Source of the DNA: Fervidobacterium nodosum Rt17-B1
GTDB taxonomy: Bacteria; Thermotogota; Thermotogae; Thermotogales; Fervidobacteriaceae
NCBI RefSeq assembly: GCF_000017545.1
Contig: NC_009718.1
Coordinates: 248,001-312,000, forward strand
DNA: 64,000 bases
Reading direction: 5' to 3'
Shown here: positions 18,501 through 25,302 of the stretch, one piece after another
How the letters are laid out: each line of letters starts with the position of its first letter
Position numbering within the stretch: the stretch's first letter is position 1
Notes under the pieces: generated by a model
What the model saw: only the letters and a program-made list of their open reading frames with translations
Database searches by the model: none
Told to the model about the DNA's origin: nothing
Made by a program: the position numbers and the translations under genes

Positions 18501-18619
18501 TTGTTATCATACTTTAAGTTTCTTATGCTTAAAACTGAAATGTTGGAGCATGAGAATAAATAAAACAAAAGTATAGGTATTCCAATAAACAAAAAAATGC
18601 TTGAATAAAACCTTTTCAC
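15584..18619 (-). CDS. large lipoprotein: Ig/fibronectin-like domains plus LVIVD-type beta-propeller
   Basis: The 1011-residue product is assigned from the GTG at 18619, behind GGGGGGAT; a 27-codon upstream extension has no site. A lipoprotein signal ends in LLFYLFSC. Next come two Ig- or cadherin-like domains (to about residue 215, with SDPENDGIISSVKVL) and one fibronectin-like domain containing IDNDPNDRLKYKV. The rest repeats the LVIVD/propeller theme, with blocks such as YIYTVGGTSLYVIDASD, AIIGEGTRGLTVVDLKD and FAVGDGFHCNGLYVLDVRD. It is probably exposed outside the inner membrane and binds other proteins or glycans. It is monocistronic, with an extended -10 promoter. Function unknown. Confidence 0.75.
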   Translation of the reverse strand: MKRFYSSIFLFIGIPILLFYLFSCSNISVLSIRNLKYDNNDITQVTETISVDRTKEFSVTVTGNNPTVTWKLDDITFASGQNLTKLKLNDYASKLNLNSAFFNIEHTLSITASDGRKSVSIEKKIKVNNLQPVVIITPEVITEETEEVTVNISDPENDGIISSVKVLKLDGSIIWKNEKDLQVKIPIKSFPRDNYIIDIYAKDVYDAERTVQKMVNIINQSPTVQIVQPFQNEIVPTYFILRWNGIDNDPNDRLKYKVSILKGSSTILTSETTATEFIVSGLEYNAQYKASVTAYDLSKASSTAEVTFKTNSKPRYSYVISKSFDGKSIINISSTINLPTIKLEGFFVNSDDSELVDLDVVEDYIYTVGGTSLYVIDASDKSQPKLIKKIDLGTTLTSIKIYKHYAIIGEGTRGLTVVDLKDPANPIVASKEFGKIIKRLQVPVSTYSKFGTKTNSKVDITQGKISSIKLSGTNAYLAVSNYGLLKLNLVNIPNITINDVIILYQGQVNDLDIGQFNSKFVIAFSDYKSVKYVNLSDAENAPNELPSSSVTNLANNLFDTEVKGVKLSNNNLYAFTIDRIRKWINDSISSEVAFELGAKFTDMLFIKEDDSNNHAIVLDSGKGLTTYLNDSKNEPNKLYKAFDIKYLNNFVFAVGDGFHCNGLYVLDVRDPLEPTIRRWDTGQFLNKIDVKMKAVPKSNSTRVAKIVVANTESKIAKLYDFDYTTLNLSTATPLDLSGFNSIYDVAIDAQGRAYVLGKKSSGNVVEIFSYDGNSLGVSVTLPATISQNIPYFSSIEENVEPKSLQVVVDYISEAQKPSHVIVSCGQAGIVRYTLLTDNAGNILGFNDERKISTPYYVITESPNGYTLKKYNPGNDLAIAVDKYFDRIFVADGDFNGIWILDRNGVTLTEKDDDNLTKTPVFEGAPARNISWYGEKIFVSGGGFGIKILSSSGEKITDIDFKGLTYAFHTEADNRQMVVGTDNGILLYDITNLPAVKPISTLNLPMYKIIGR

Positions 18620-18659
18620 AAAAATCCCCCCAAATAATTTTGTATAAAATCTAAATAAA

Positions 18660-18668
18660 ATTATAGCA
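18660..18668 (-). promoter_or_regulatory. extended -10 promoter of the beta-propeller lipoprotein gene
   Basis: TGCTATAAT is read on the minus strand, 41 bases before the GTG start. It overlaps an AGCAC/GTGCT inverted repeat and has no -35 consensus. Confidence 0.5.
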
Positions 18669-18706
18669 CATTTAGTGCTTAATTTTGTACAAGTTTGCAA
18701 TTTCTA

Positions 18707-19711
18707 TCAACTTTTTCTTTTCATGAGCCAAAACATAAACGGGGCGCCAATTAAGGAGGTTATTATACCAACTGGTATTTCCACAGGATTGAGAAGTGTA
18801 CGTGAAAGGGTATCACACACTGACATAAATAATCCACCAATTAAAATCGTCGACGGAATGTTTTTTCTATGTGAAGGTCCAGATATCATGCGTGCCATGT
18901 GCGGGACTATCAAACCTACAAAGCCAATAATTCCTGTTTTAGATACAAATGCTGCAGTTACAAATGAACCAAGCAAATAAAAAAGCCACTTTACGCCTTC
19001 AACATTTACTCCTAGGCTTTTTGCCTCCTTCTCACCAAGTGACATCGCATCAAGTTGTTTGCTATACAATAAAGATAAAAAAACGAAAACACCTAATGAT
19101 AATGCTGGAACAGGTATATCAGAAAAAGTAATACCAGAAAATGAGCCAAAGAGCCATACATGACCTGTTACTAAAGTTTTTTGCGCTATGTTCAATAATA
19201 ACATACTGCCTGCAGAAAACATCGTACTCACCAATACACCGCTTAGTACGAGATGAACTACTGGTATTACACTCCCTTTTCTTGCCAAAGTTATAGTCAT
19301 AAGAGAAGCAATTACCGCAAAAATGAAGCTCATTGTTGGAATGCTTACATGTGCAATAGAATTGACCACAAAATATACAGCAAGTAAAGCTCCAAAGCTT
19401 GCACCCGCGGATGTTCCCACTAAATATGGATCAACAAGAGGATTTTTCATAATTGCTTGGAAAGTGTTACCAACGATTGATAGTGCGATACCTGTAAGTG
19501 TTGCCATGAGTACCCTTGGAAATCTTAAATTCCATATCATGTACTTTTCTGGAGAATCTTCAGTTAAAAGTTTAAAAATTTTGAAAACGCTTACATTCAC
19601 TGTACCGAAGGATAGATTTAAGAGAAAGACCACAACAAAAATAACAGGGAGAGAGTATCTCCCTGTTTTTAAAATCAAAGACTTTAACTTGGACAAATTA
19701 CTTTCCTCCAT
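18707..19711 (-). CDS. btuC: FecCD/BtuC-type ABC transporter permease
   Basis: The 334-residue polytopic membrane protein belongs to the BtuC/FecD/FhuB family. Markers are WNLRFPRVLMATLTGIALSI, the GNTFQAIMKNPLVDPYLVG helix region and GLIVPHMARMISG near the C-terminus, which forms the ATPase contact. The gene overlaps the 3' end of the binding-protein gene by 14 bases. The upstream cobalamin riboswitch makes corrinoid import the likely role, rather than iron-siderophore import. No btuD ATPase gene follows; the next gene is an unrelated lipoprotein, so the ATPase must be supplied from elsewhere. Confidence 0.88.
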   Translation of the reverse strand: MEESNLSKLKSLILKTGRYSLPVIFVVVFLLNLSFGTVNVSVFKIFKLLTEDSPEKYMIWNLRFPRVLMATLTGIALSIVGNTFQAIMKNPLVDPYLVGTSAGASFGALLAVYFVVNSIAHVSIPTMSFIFAVIASLMTITLARKGSVIPVVHLVLSGVLVSTMFSAGSMLLLNIAQKTLVTGHVWLFGSFSGITFSDIPVPALSLGVFVFLSLLYSKQLDAMSLGEKEAKSLGVNVEGVKWLFYLLGSFVTAAFVSKTGIIGFVGLIVPHMARMISGPSHRKNIPSTILIGGLFMSVCDTLSRTLLNPVEIPVGIITSLIGAPFMFWLMKRKS

Positions 19712-20588
19712 AGAAGAAATTATAGAAAATATCGAGATATTTGAATATATGTGGAGCCGCTTGACTTACTTCGTCACCATCAACTACAAAGATTTTGTTG
19801 TTTTTCACAGCTTTAAGATTTTTCATTATTGAATGATTTTTGACAGCCTGTTCAACAGACTTTACATCACCATAAGCACCAATGATAATTACATCGGGAT
19901 CTTGTTGTACCAACCATTCCCAGCTTACCGATAACCAACCGTTATTTCCGGAATATGGAGCTGCGATATTTTTACCGCCAGCAATAACAATAAGTTCATT
20001 CATATAGGACCCCGTACCAGCTGTCCAAAGTTCTTTTACTTTTTCATCAGGTACGGTTATAGTGAAAAATACTGTAGGTCTTTTTTCAAGAGGTATTTTT
20101 GAAGTTTTTTGACCAACTTCAGTCATTTTTTGCCTCAATTCGTTGGTAATTTTATCTGCTTTTTCTTTTACGTTGAAAACTGCTCCGAGTTGTCCAACTG
20201 CTTTTATTATGTCGGTGAGAGTGTTGGCGTTCAAAACATAAGCGGTAAGATTTGCTTTTTCAAGTTTCTCAACCTCTGGGAATTGGAATCCACCAAACAT
20301 CAGTACAAGATCAGGCTTTAAAGAATAAATTTTTTCAATATTAAGCGGAACCATGTTACCTATATTTTCCGCTTTTTTGTAATTATCCCATGCTGTAACT
20401 CCAACAATCCTATATTCCAATCCCAAAGCTTGAAGGTACCTTGTTGCACTTGGTGCCGCGGAAACTACTCTACGAGGTGGCATAGGAATGTTTACAATTC
20501 TTCCTGCATCATCAACAACCGCAATAGCTAAGGAAAGAACCGTAAACAATAACAGTACCAATAACCAGACTTTTCTCAAAGTTTTCAT
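19698..20588 (-). CDS. btuF: corrinoid ABC transporter substrate-binding protein (BtuF-like)
   Basis: This 296-residue exported protein starts at the ATG at 20588, behind GAGGAGGGG. A signal peptide of about 22 residues precedes DDAGRIVNIP and the class III binding-protein fold, with RRVVSAAPSATRYLQALGL in the first lobe, a long rigid helix and KPDLVLMFGG; the second lobe includes QDPDVIIIGAYGD. It would capture vitamin B12 or another corrinoid. The leader carries a cobalamin riboswitch, so expression should fall when the cofactor is plentiful. An iron-chelate ligand is the alternative, but the riboswitch argues against it. Confidence 0.85.
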   Translation of the reverse strand: MKTLRKVWLLVLLLFTVLSLAIAVVDDAGRIVNIPMPPRRVVSAAPSATRYLQALGLEYRIVGVTAWDNYKKAENIGNMVPLNIEKIYSLKPDLVLMFGGFQFPEVEKLEKANLTAYVLNANTLTDIIKAVGQLGAVFNVKEKADKITNELRQKMTEVGQKTSKIPLEKRPTVFFTITVPDEKVKELWTAGTGSYMNELIVIAGGKNIAAPYSGNNGWLSVSWEWLVQQDPDVIIIGAYGDVKSVEQAVKNHSIMKNLKAVKNNKIFVVDGDEVSQAAPHIFKYLDIFYNFFYGGK

Positions 20589-20609
20589 ACACAAACCCCT
20601 CCTCTATGC

Positions 20610-20648
20610 AAAAATTTTTTGCCATCCCCAGGCTACGTGGTGGATGGC
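20610..20648 (-). promoter_or_regulatory. expression-platform hairpin of the cobalamin riboswitch
   Basis: GCCATCC and GGATGGC (20648-20642 and 20627-20621 on the minus strand) form a 7-bp hairpin between the aptamer and the ribosome site. An A-run and a five-T run follow. It could act as a terminator or control access to the ribosome site; which of the two is not clear. Confidence 0.5.
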
Positions 20649-20654
20649 TCCCTT

Positions 20655-20809
20655 CCTTTGCATGTTAGGTCTCCCGACTCGTGGATCATCCTACTCTTCA
20701 CACCTTCCCAGCCAAAATTAGGCCAGTGGTATATTGTGAATTTCGTCCCCACTCACGGTGGCGGCCCCGCGCCGGATTTTCACCGGGCTTCCCTTTCAAC
20801 ATGCAAAGG
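20655..20809 (-). promoter_or_regulatory. cobalamin riboswitch aptamer
   Basis: A perfect 12-bp closing stem joins 20809-20798 with 20666-20655. In order on the minus strand the leader shows GGGAAGCCCGGTGAAAATCC, GCCGCCACCGTGAGTGGGGA, the B12-box-like CCACTGG, GGGAAGG, GGATGATCC and GAGTCGGGAGACC. These are the conserved blocks of cobalamin riboswitches in the right order. It controls the btuF-btuC operon. Confidence 0.93.
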
Positions 20810-20841
20810 GAGGTTTATTTATATTTTTATCCTTAAATTTT

Positions 20842-20870
20842 ATTATAAACCACTCTTTTTCAAAATTCAA
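20842..20870 (-). promoter_or_regulatory. promoter of the btuF-btuC operon
   Basis: Read on the minus strand, TTGAAT at 20870-20865 and TATAAT at 20847-20842 are 17 bases apart, placing the start just upstream of the riboswitch. Confidence 0.65.
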
Positions 20871-20919
20871 TATTTACTTTCTTGAATTAAAGCTACATAT
20901 ACATGTTTTTTGATAAGCA

Positions 20920-21288
20920 TTATTTCTTAAAAGCTAATTTTCTGAGTTTTTGTACGTTATAAATGTTATACAGCGAAAATATCATCAGAACGATATCCGC
21001 GTTAGTTAATTTATAGATAGATTCACCAAAAATTTTATTAATCATGGAAAATATGAATGTTAGAAATACGTACCCACCAGTTATTAAAAATAGGATATTT
21101 CCAACGTAAAGATGCGCTATGCGGTATGATATAGCTGGTTTGCCAAATTCTCTGAAGCTTGTTAAAAATACAAGAGAAAATGTGAAAAGTATAAGTGCAA
21201 ATATATACTGTTTTTCAAAAATATACATAATAGATATAAGGAAAGAAGAAAATATCGATATCCAAAGATTCAAATTTATGTACTTCAT
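20920..21288 (-). CDS. small membrane protein downstream of feoB
   Basis: The 122-residue product starts at the ATG at 21288 behind GGAGG, which overlaps the feoB stop as ATGA. It has four hydrophobic segments (about residues 5-22, 26-45, 63-85 and 95-112) and a basic tail. It is the last gene of the feoA-feoB unit, so it may assist ferrous iron uptake, but it does not resemble the cytosolic FeoC. No family was recognised. Confidence 0.65.
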   Translation of the reverse strand: MKYINLNLWISIFSSFLISIMYIFEKQYIFALILFTFSLVFLTSFREFGKPAISYRIAHLYVGNILFLITGGYVFLTFIFSMINKIFGESIYKLTNADIVLMIFSLYNIYNVQKLRKLAFKK

Positions 21289-23171
21289 GATAACAGCCTC
21301 CAAGAAATATTAACCAAAAATGCGATAAAATAAGAAATGGTTAAACTATAAAGTATCGCAAACAACGTGTATTTGTTACTATTTGTTTCCGCCTTTATAG
21401 CTGCAAGTGTTGCAAAGCAAGGTATGTAACCTAGAACAAATACCATCAACGTCGCTGCTGTAGCAGGTGAAAGCACTACGTTTTCAATACCGTTGTAGAA
21501 TTGTGAGAATGATGATACTATAATTTCTTTTGCTACACCACCAAATATAAGTGCGGAAACTGTTTGCCATGAAAAACCTAAAGGCCTAAATAAGAATTCT
21601 AGAGATTTGCCAATCATGGCAACAAAACTATTTTCAATATTGTTTGGATCTGGAAAATACGAGAGTGCCCATACAATTATGCTTGCTGCAAAGATTATTG
21701 TTCCAGCTTTTTCGATAAAATGTTTACCTCTGTTCCACATATACACTGCTATATTTGATAATTTTGGAAGCCTGTACCGTGGTAATTCCATTATAAAAGG
21801 TACAGTTTCTCCTTTAAGTATAACTTTGTTGACAATTCTTGATGAGATAGCGGTAAGTACTATACTTAAAAGATAAATTAAAAAGAAAGCTTCAGCTTTG
21901 TATTGCGAAAAAGCCACGCCTATTATCATTAGATAAACAGGTATTCGTGCGTTACAACTTATGAATGGAGACACCAAAATGGTTGTTATTCTTTCTCGCT
22001 CGTCAGATAAGCCACGAGCTGCCATTATTGAACTGACGTTGCAACCAAACCCTAAGAGTAAGGTCATAAATGAACGACCTGTCAGTCTTAGAGAGTACAT
22101 TAATTTATCCATAATAAATGCTATTCTTGGTAAATATCCACTTTCTTCCATTATCCCAAGTGCAAAGAATAAGGCAAATATGCTTGGTATAAAAGCTAAA
22201 ACACTTCCAACGCCATTTATAATTCCATCAGATATTAAAGATTTAAACATAGTGTCGTTTCCTATAAATTCGACAAGTTTTCCAAATAGGAATTCCAAAA
22301 GTCCAACTAAAGGTTCCGAAGTTTTAAATGTAAAGTTAAATGCTAAATAAATGAGTGAAATAAATATAGGTATGCCTAAATATTTGTGCGTTAAAACATG
22401 GTCTAAAGCTTCCATGGTGGATAACAAATTGTTCGATTTGGTAAAACATCTCGAAATTATTGCGGTTATGTATTCATACCTCTTTTTAGCTATTTCCGTG
22501 GCTATTGATTCATCTGTTGTAAAGTCGCAATTATTTATTAATTCACGAACGAATTTATCGTTCTCAAGGTATTTTATTGCCATAAATCTTTTGTTGTATT
22601 CGTTTGAGACGCAATTTTCTACTTTCTTTATTAGATTTTCTATTTCTTCGCCATATTCAAATAATTTTGTTCGCGTTACCTTTTTAAATGAGTTAATTAT
22701 CGTTTCCTTCAATTCGTCAATACCTTCACCTGTATGGGCGGAAGTTAGAACTACTGGTACACCCAAAAATGTTTGTAACGCTTCTTTATCGATGTTTATG
22801 CCATTCTTCTTTGCTTCGTCTATAGTGTTAAAAACTGCAACAACATTTAAGCCTAGTTCAAGAGATTCTAACAAAAGGTACATACCTTGTTCAGGTGTCA
22901 TGCTATCTATAACAACGACCGTGACATTTGGAGGAGTAAAAAGAAGAAAGTCTCGTGTAACCTTTTCATCTAAAGAAGTAGCAGAAAGCGAATAAACACC
23001 TGGTAAATCAACGAAGTGTAATGTATAGTCCCTATAGCTTGTTGCGCCTTCAATTCTTGTAACTGTAACACCCGGCCAATTCGCAACGTATTGGCGCGCG
23101 CCAACAAGTTTGTTGAATAAACTAGTCTTGCCTACATTTGGATTTCCAAGAAGACCGACTGTTATTACCAT
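21285..23171 (-). CDS. feoB: ferrous iron transporter FeoB
   Basis: The 628-residue protein is the GTPase-coupled Fe(II) permease of the inner membrane. The N-terminal G domain shows G1 GNPNVGKTS (9-17), G3 DLPG and G4-like NTID. A helical dissociation-inhibitor domain follows, then the polytopic core with a Gate motif in MTLLLGFGCNVSSIMAARG and a second in VLGYIPCFATLAAI. G4 deviates slightly (NTID rather than NxxD with Lys), typical of FeoB. It lies two bases behind feoA and overlaps the small membrane protein by ATGA. Confidence 0.93.
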   Translation of the reverse strand: MVITVGLLGNPNVGKTSLFNKLVGARQYVANWPGVTVTRIEGATSYRDYTLHFVDLPGVYSLSATSLDEKVTRDFLLFTPPNVTVVVIDSMTPEQGMYLLLESLELGLNVVAVFNTIDEAKKNGINIDKEALQTFLGVPVVLTSAHTGEGIDELKETIINSFKKVTRTKLFEYGEEIENLIKKVENCVSNEYNKRFMAIKYLENDKFVRELINNCDFTTDESIATEIAKKRYEYITAIISRCFTKSNNLLSTMEALDHVLTHKYLGIPIFISLIYLAFNFTFKTSEPLVGLLEFLFGKLVEFIGNDTMFKSLISDGIINGVGSVLAFIPSIFALFFALGIMEESGYLPRIAFIMDKLMYSLRLTGRSFMTLLLGFGCNVSSIMAARGLSDERERITTILVSPFISCNARIPVYLMIIGVAFSQYKAEAFFLIYLLSIVLTAISSRIVNKVILKGETVPFIMELPRYRLPKLSNIAVYMWNRGKHFIEKAGTIIFAASIIVWALSYFPDPNNIENSFVAMIGKSLEFLFRPLGFSWQTVSALIFGGVAKEIIVSSFSQFYNGIENVVLSPATAATLMVFVLGYIPCFATLAAIKAETNSNKYTLFAILYSLTISYFIAFLVNISWRLLS

Positions 23172-23173
23172 TC

Positions 23174-23650
23174 TTACTCCTCCAAATCTGTTACAGAGTT
23201 TTTAAGCACATTATCCCTTATCTTAGTTACCATAACTTTCGATAGTCTTCCAAAACCAATGTCAAATATTCCGACGGAAGTCTTAACTCTCCTATCAGGC
23301 AATATCTCGATAGTTTCATTCTCAATTATCCCACATCTACTTAAAGATGACCTTGCAATTCTACCAGCTAGGATATTTACAACTTTATAAATTCCAGGCT
23401 CTACAAAAGTAGCGGGAAGTGGTATTTCTTCGATAAGTTCAACTTCAACTAAATCAGCTTCAGCATCTCTTAGAGAGATAGTTTTATTGAAGACTTTGTA
23501 AAGCCTTGGGTCACCCATTGGTGCAGCTTTAATCACCTCTATTCTTACACCTGGAAGTATTCCAACAGCCCTTAATTTTGGCGAAATATCGGAAGGGAGT
23601 ACACGTTTAACTTCTACAATTGCACCTATCGGTACCTCGGAGAGTTTCAT
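23174..23650 (-). CDS. feoA: FeoA protein with two FeoA-like domains
   Basis: At 158 residues this is twice the usual FeoA length. Residues 1-75 form one SH3-like FeoA domain (MKLSEVPIGAIVEVKR to SLRDAEADLVEVE); residues 80-150 form a second, more divergent one (PGIYKVVNILAGRIARSSL to GFGRLSKVMVTKI). It is thought to support FeoB activity at the membrane. Start follows GAGGTGA. It opens the feoA-feoB operon with a sigma-A promoter upstream. Confidence 0.85.
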   Translation of the reverse strand: MKLSEVPIGAIVEVKRVLPSDISPKLRAVGILPGVRIEVIKAAPMGDPRLYKVFNKTISLRDAEADLVEVELIEEIPLPATFVEPGIYKVVNILAGRIARSSLSRCGIIENETIEILPDRRVKTSVGIFDIGFGRLSKVMVTKIRDNVLKNSVTDLEE

Positions 23651-23759
23651 AAAGTCACCTCACTGTGGAATAATTTGGTAATTCTTAATGTTAATTATCA
23701 AAAAAAGATTAGGTTCAAGAGGAATTTTCTAAAATTAGGTGAAACTTATTCTCAACAAA

Positions 23760-23788
23760 ATTCTATAACATATTATGTGTAGTGTCAA
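23760..23788 (-). promoter_or_regulatory. promoter of the feo operon
   Basis: On the minus strand TTGACA (23788-23783) and TAGAAT (23765-23760) are 17 bases apart, about 105 bases before feoA. The spacer contains ACATAATATGT, an 11-base near-palindrome that could be an operator; no clear Fur box was recognised in the 23651-23959 gap. Confidence 0.65.
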
Positions 23789-23847
23789 GGAAAATATTAG
23801 TCAAAATTTTTAAGTTTATTGTTTTTAATAAAAATTTTTGATTTTAG

Positions 23848-23876
23848 TTGACTATTATTGATTGAAGTTATATAAT
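23848..23876 (+). promoter_or_regulatory. promoter of glnA
   Basis: TTGACT (23848-23853) and TATAAT (23871-23876) are exactly 17 bases apart, giving a leader of about 77 bases before the glnA start. Confidence 0.75.
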
Positions 23877-23959
23877 AAAATTAATTTTCTTTTTACTGCA
23901 TGTTTTACCTAATTGAACACTATTTCTTAAATAACAACTGGTATATGGGGGGGAAGTTT

Positions 23960-25279
23960 ATGGAGCGAAAAGATGTTTTCAAATTTATCGAGGAAAACCA
24001 AGTAAAGTTTATAAGGCTTCAGTTCACGGATATAAACGGTACGATGAAGAATGTCGAAATACCGTCTGATGAACTTGATTCTGCTTTGGATAGTGGGATA
24101 ATGTTTGATGGTTCATCAGTTGAGGGTTTTGCAAGGCTCCATGAGTCTGATATGTATCTTAAACCTGATTTGAGAACAGTTGCAATGCTTCCGTGGACTT
24201 TTGATGGACACAGAAGTGCAAGAATCATATGTGATGTTTACAATGACCCTGAAACGTCATTCGATGGAGATCCAAGGTATAGATTGAGGCTTGTTGAAGA
24301 AAAAGCTAAATCAATGGGTTTTATTCCTTATGCTGGACCCGAGGTAGAGTTTTTTATCCTACCACGTGAAAAAGGTAGACCTGTATTTGAATTTTTAGAT
24401 AAAGGAAGTTATTTTGACTTATTACCTGTTGATATCGCGGAACATATAAGAACTGAAGTGTCTGTTCACCTTGAGGAAATGGGACTTGACGTTGAAACAA
24501 CACACCACGAAGTTGCGCCATCTCAACATGAAGTAGATTTTAGATACGCAGAACCACTTTTTGCCGCCGATAATGTTCAAACAGTAAAGTTGGTTATAAA
24601 AACACTTGCGATTAAAAACAATTTGTATGCGACGTTTATGCCGAAACCATTTTTTGGTGTCAATGGCAGTGGTATGCATGTGCATATGAGTTTGTTTACT
24701 TTGGACGGTAAGAACGCATTTTATGACCCGGATGCACCAGATGGAATCTCTCAAACAATGAAGTATTTCCTCGGAGGATTAATTGCACATGCAAGAGAGA
24801 TAACAGCTATAACTAACCCCACTGTAAATAGTTATAAAAGGCTCGTTCCAGGTTATGAAGCACCCGTGAATATTGCATGGAGTAAAGGTAACAGAACAGC
24901 GTTAATAAGAATTCCAAAAGCTCGTGGTAAATCAACAAGACTTGAGTACAGAGCCCCAGATCCATCTTGTAATCCTTACCTTGCTTTAGCTGTAATGTTT
25001 GCTGCAGGACTTGATGGAATTGAGAATAAAATAGAACCTCCTGCTGCCGTTGAGGAAAATATATATCGTATGTCTGAAAGTGAAAAAATCAAAAGAGGTA
25101 TCAACAAGTTACCATCAAACTTGAAAGAAGCTTTAGTAGAAGCTGAAAAAAGTGAACTTGTTAGAAAAATTCTTGGAGAACACATATGGGAAAAATTCTT
25201 AGTTTTGAAAGAACGCGAATGGTGGGAATATACGACAACAGTGACTGAATGGGAGAGAACTAAGTACGAGAATATTTAA
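23960..25279 (+). CDS. glnA: glutamine synthetase type I
   Basis: The enzyme makes glutamine from glutamate, ammonia and ATP in a dodecamer. The 439-residue product is assigned from the ATG at 23960 behind GGGGGGGAAG; in-frame upstream codons lack a site. Motifs include the substrate loop VNGSGMHVHMS, the metal ligands in GPEVEFF and the latch DGSSVEGFAR. The region near the adenylylation tyrosine reads EENIYRMSE and lacks the NLYDLP site of enterobacterial enzymes, so control by adenylylation is unlikely. It stands alone with a strong promoter. Confidence 0.97.
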   Translation: MERKDVFKFIEENQVKFIRLQFTDINGTMKNVEIPSDELDSALDSGIMFDGSSVEGFARLHESDMYLKPDLRTVAMLPWTFDGHRSARIICDVYNDPETSFDGDPRYRLRLVEEKAKSMGFIPYAGPEVEFFILPREKGRPVFEFLDKGSYFDLLPVDIAEHIRTEVSVHLEEMGLDVETTHHEVAPSQHEVDFRYAEPLFAADNVQTVKLVIKTLAIKNNLYATFMPKPFFGVNGSGMHVHMSLFTLDGKNAFYDPDAPDGISQTMKYFLGGLIAHAREITAITNPTVNSYKRLVPGYEAPVNIAWSKGNRTALIRIPKARGKSTRLEYRAPDPSCNPYLALAVMFAAGLDGIENKIEPPAAVEENIYRMSESEKIKRGINKLPSNLKEALVEAEKSELVRKILGEHIWEKFLVLKEREWWEYTTTVTEWERTKYENI

Positions 25280-25302
25280 TTATATTTAGGTTATAACATG
25301 AG

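Noticed and set aside
22351-22995. 214-residue + strand frame opposite feoB
   Set aside because: It lies wholly antisense to a well-supported feoB and its protein has no recognisable features.
23651-23959. Fur or IdeR box before feoA
   Set aside because: AT-rich near-palindromes exist, but none fits a known consensus well enough to call.
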